Position numbers and translations under genes: made by a program. Shown here piece by piece: positions 6,351-8,142 of a stretch of 8,142 nt of DNA. The notes beneath the pieces were generated by a model that was not told where the DNA came from, made no database searches, and saw nothing but the letters and a program-made list of their open reading frames with translations. Every line of letters begins with the position of its first letter. The first letter of the stretch is position 1. This DNA is from an uncultured Desulfomonile sp. (lineage in GTDB: Bacteria; Desulfobacterota; Desulfomonilia; Desulfomonilales; Desulfomonilaceae), in assembly GCA_903853735.1 (NCBI GenBank), contig CAINUH010000333.1:1-8142 (forward strand), read 5' to 3'.

Positions 6351-6650
6351 ATGCGTCGTACAGGTGCTCGCAATCCGACAAGTGGACGACGGCGGTCGAT
6401 AAGGTTACGGGGTTACGACTACTCATCGTCGGGTGCTTATTTTGTGACCATTTGCGTCAGGCACAGGGAATGCTTGTTTGGCGAAATCATGGACGCGACG
6501 ATCCGGTTAAGTGAGGCAGGAAAGATAATTCAGGCGGTCTGGGATGCCTTGCCAAGTCTTCATTCCGATATAGATTTGGATGTTTTCATAGTCATGCCCA
6601 ACCACATACAGGGTATTATTCTGCTGATCGATAAGTCCATTGTAGGGGCA
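6351..6650 (+). pseudogene. Truncated REP-associated tyrosine transposase (RAYT, Y1/IS200-like) relic
   Basis: About 100 residues from the ATG at 6351 look like the first half of a RAYT (COG1943, HUH Y1 transposase): R-R-R-S-I-R-L-R-G-Y-D-Y near the start, then GAYFVTICVRHRECLFGEI, L-S-E-A-G-K-I, and VMPNHIQGII. RAYTs are domesticated single-strand transposases that act on REP palindromes. The second His of the HUH motif (normally N-H-V-H) is Gln here (CAG at 6609-6611), and the downstream half with the catalytic Tyr is missing, so it cannot be an active nuclease. Similarity fades after VGAG at about 6650. No stop or frameshift separates it from the response regulator, so it is an open but amputated relic. 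The 60 codons upstream (6171-6350) are open in the same frame and I cannot assign them. Domain call by eye; boundaries approximate. Confidence 0.7.
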
Positions 6651-6677
6651 GGGCTTGGAGATTGTCTACGGATTTCC

Positions 6678-6700
6678 GGAGGAGATTTACACTTGAGGAG
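6678..6700 (+). promoter_or_regulatory. Two consecutive Shine-Dalgarno sequences before the response regulator
   Basis: GGAGGAG (6678-6684) lies eight bases before an in-frame TTG at 6693, and GAGGAG (6695-6700) lies seven bases before the ATG at 6708. Both are well spaced, so the regulator most likely starts at 6708, or five codons earlier at 6693. Either start excludes the transposase relic from the protein. Confidence 0.7.
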
Positions 6701-6707
6701 AATAGAG

Positions 6708-8066
6708 ATGCCTGACGACGCGACTGCTGAGCAGACGCTCAATATTCTCGTGATAGATGATGAGGCGAACATTCGCAAGACCCTGTCTTTGTGCCTGGAG
6801 TCCGAAGGGCATCGGGTCGTTGCCGTGAGCAATTTTCATGATGCGTTGGCGGAAGCATCCCGAAGGTCTCTCGATGTTGCGTTCGTAGATCTGAGGCTCG
6901 GAACTGCCGACGGAATGGATTTGATACCGCGTTTGATTACCTCAACACCATGGCTAAAGATAATAGTCATCACTGCTTATTCTTCAATTGAAACTGCCGT
7001 GGAAGCCATGCGTCGCGGAGCGGCCGACTACATCCCAAAGCCGTTCACTCCAGCCCAAGTTAAGATGGCTGTAAACAAAGTTTCAGAAGTTCGCTCTCTG
7101 GAACAAAGGCTCGCCCATTTGCAGGAAGAACTTGGTCGGTCACAACCCGAGATAGATTTTTCGAGCACCAACCTCGCGATGCAAAGGGTGGTGTACCTTG
7201 CCCGACAGGTAGCTTCCACTGATGCCACGGTGCTCCTGCGAGGCGAGAGCGGAACAGGGAAAACCGTCCTGGCGCGCCAGATTCATTATTGGAGCAGTAG
7301 GGCTTCAAAACCCCTTGGCGTTATCTCCTGTCCAACCCTTTCTCCTGAATTGATGGAAAGCGAGCTGTTTGGCCATGTTAAGGGCGCATTCACGGGAGCC
7401 ATTCGCGACAATCCAGGACGCATCGCAGCGAGCGAAGGCGGAACATTGCTGTTGGACGAAATAAGCGAGCTACCCTTATTAGTTCAACCCAAGCTGTTGC
7501 GGTTTCTCCAAGAACGGGAATACGAACGCATGGGTGACAACAAGGTGCGAAAAGCCAACGTTCGCATAATTTCTGCAACAAATGTCGATTTGGAACAGGC
7601 TGTCCGGACGGGGAGGTTCAGAGATGATCTACTCTATCGTTTGAACGTGATACAGATCGAAATACCGCCGCTGCGTGAACGACTCGAGGATGTGGTGCCT
7701 CTTGCTGAGCTGCTCCTCGCGTTTTTCGGCCGTAAATATCACCGTCCGTTCATTGGCTTCACAGAAGAGGCGCAAAAGGCCCTGAAACAATATTCCTGGC
7801 CTGGTAACGTTCGAGAGTTGAGGAATGCAATCGAACGTACTGCGATCCTCTGCAAGTCAGACCACGTTGGGTTAGAATATGTCCCCGGCAAAACGATATC
7901 TTATAACGCGTTTCCAGACATTGGTGATGCTGTCAGTCTGGCAATAATTGAGGAAGAGCATATACGGCGAGTGCTTGCCAGGAGCAAATCTCTTCAGGAG
8001 GCGGCTGATACGCTCGGTATAGATCAGGCTACCCTCTGGCGTCGACGAAAGCATTACCGAATCTGA
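6708..8066 (+). CDS. AlgB/NtrC-like sigma-54-dependent response regulator
   Basis: A 452-residue cytoplasmic transcription activator of normal NtrC-family length. The receiver domain (about 11-125) has acidic Asp17/Asp18, phospho-acceptor Asp61, Thr89 and Lys111. The AAA+ sigma-54 activation domain (about 152-380) has Walker A GESGTGKT (179-186), an intact sigma-54 contact loop GAFTGA (226-231), Walker B LLLDE (247-251), arginine-finger region GRFRDDLLYR (302-311) and WPGNVREL (364-371). A Fis-type helix-turn-helix closes the protein (about 427-449, ending LWRRRKHY). Phosphorylation by a histidine kinase should trigger oligomerisation and ATP-driven opening of sigma-54 promoters. The receiver (DLRLG, PWLKI), QVASTDA and CPTLSPELMESELFGH resemble Pseudomonas AlgB closely; target genes are unknown. 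The frame is open upstream to 6171 through the RAYT relic, giving a possible 631-residue fusion, but I choose 6708 for its ribosome-binding site and family length. No kinase gene is visible. Confidence 0.92.
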   Translation: MPDDATAEQTLNILVIDDEANIRKTLSLCLESEGHRVVAVSNFHDALAEASRRSLDVAFVDLRLGTADGMDLIPRLITSTPWLKIIVITAYSSIETAVEAMRRGAADYIPKPFTPAQVKMAVNKVSEVRSLEQRLAHLQEELGRSQPEIDFSSTNLAMQRVVYLARQVASTDATVLLRGESGTGKTVLARQIHYWSSRASKPLGVISCPTLSPELMESELFGHVKGAFTGAIRDNPGRIAASEGGTLLLDEISELPLLVQPKLLRFLQEREYERMGDNKVRKANVRIISATNVDLEQAVRTGRFRDDLLYRLNVIQIEIPPLRERLEDVVPLAELLLAFFGRKYHRPFIGFTEEAQKALKQYSWPGNVRELRNAIERTAILCKSDHVGLEYVPGKTISYNAFPDIGDAVSLAIIEEEHIRRVLARSKSLQEAADTLGIDQATLWRRRKHYRI

Positions 8067-8142
8067 AAACAATATGAGAGTTCAAACCCTCTCTGGGCGC
8101 CTTGTTCAGTCCCGCCTTGCAATATGCACGATGACCAAAGAT
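8067..8142. other. Right-hand end, non-coding
   Basis: The last 76 bases follow the regulator's stop codon. They contain a weak GAGAG/CTCTC inverted repeat (8076-8080, 8089-8093) without a T-run. I see no start of another gene before the window ends. Confidence 0.4.

Noticed and set aside
6318..6514. Alternative plus-strand reading beginning AEGKKVGQFYTRLDAS upstream of and across the RAYT relic
   Set aside because: It matches nothing I know, has no start codon with a ribosome-binding site, and runs antagonistically to the clear RAYT frame.
8076..8103. TTCAAACCC...GGGCGCC resembles the T-loop and acceptor end of a tRNA
   Set aside because: The flanking bases do not form a T-stem around the loop, and no anticodon or D arm lies upstream, where the response regulator is coding. 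At most it is a chance match or a tiny attachment-site fragment.

Overview
The window looks like a chromosomal segment of a Desulfobacterota (former Deltaproteobacteria) bacterium. The grounds are a small PxxKW-type cysteine-rich protein, a TPR-xerC-hslV-hslU gene order, an HslV of the kind with a short leader before its catalytic threonine, and a REP-associated tyrosine transposase (RAYT) relic of a style I associate with that phylum. This assignment rests on remembered family resemblance, not on a search.

Layout. (1) Bases 8-295, plus strand: a 95-residue eight-cysteine protein of the PxxKW family, followed at once by a perfect 10-bp hairpin in the convergent gap with hslU. (2) Bases 404-4777, minus strand: four co-directional genes, read in the order exported ten-TPR protein, XerC-type tyrosine recombinase, HslV peptidase, HslU unfoldase. 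The TPR and xerC genes are tightly packed: the xerC Shine-Dalgarno overlaps the TPR stop codon and xerC starts at TTG. HslV and HslU together form the two-part ATP-dependent HslVU protease. (3) Bases 4778-5112: an AT-rich divergent intergenic region with several small palindromes and one possible plus-strand promoter. (4) Bases 5113-5778, plus strand: an unrecognised secreted protein that is extremely rich in Cys and Pro and contains a run of five C-containing pentapeptides. (5) Bases 5779-6170: a long gap with several inverted repeats, ending in a good intrinsic terminator. (6) Bases 6171-8066, plus strand: one uninterrupted open frame that joins unassigned sequence, a truncated RAYT domain with a damaged HUH motif, and a complete AlgB/NtrC-like sigma-54 response regulator. 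The regulator has its own ribosome-binding sites, so I annotate it as a separate gene starting at 6708 and treat the upstream part as a relic.

The core of the window is conserved housekeeping (HslVU, XerC). The unusual material lies on the right: the Cys/Pro-rich secreted protein, the repeat-rich gap, and the RAYT remnant fused in frame to a two-component regulator. No partner histidine kinase is visible; it may lie beyond base 8142.
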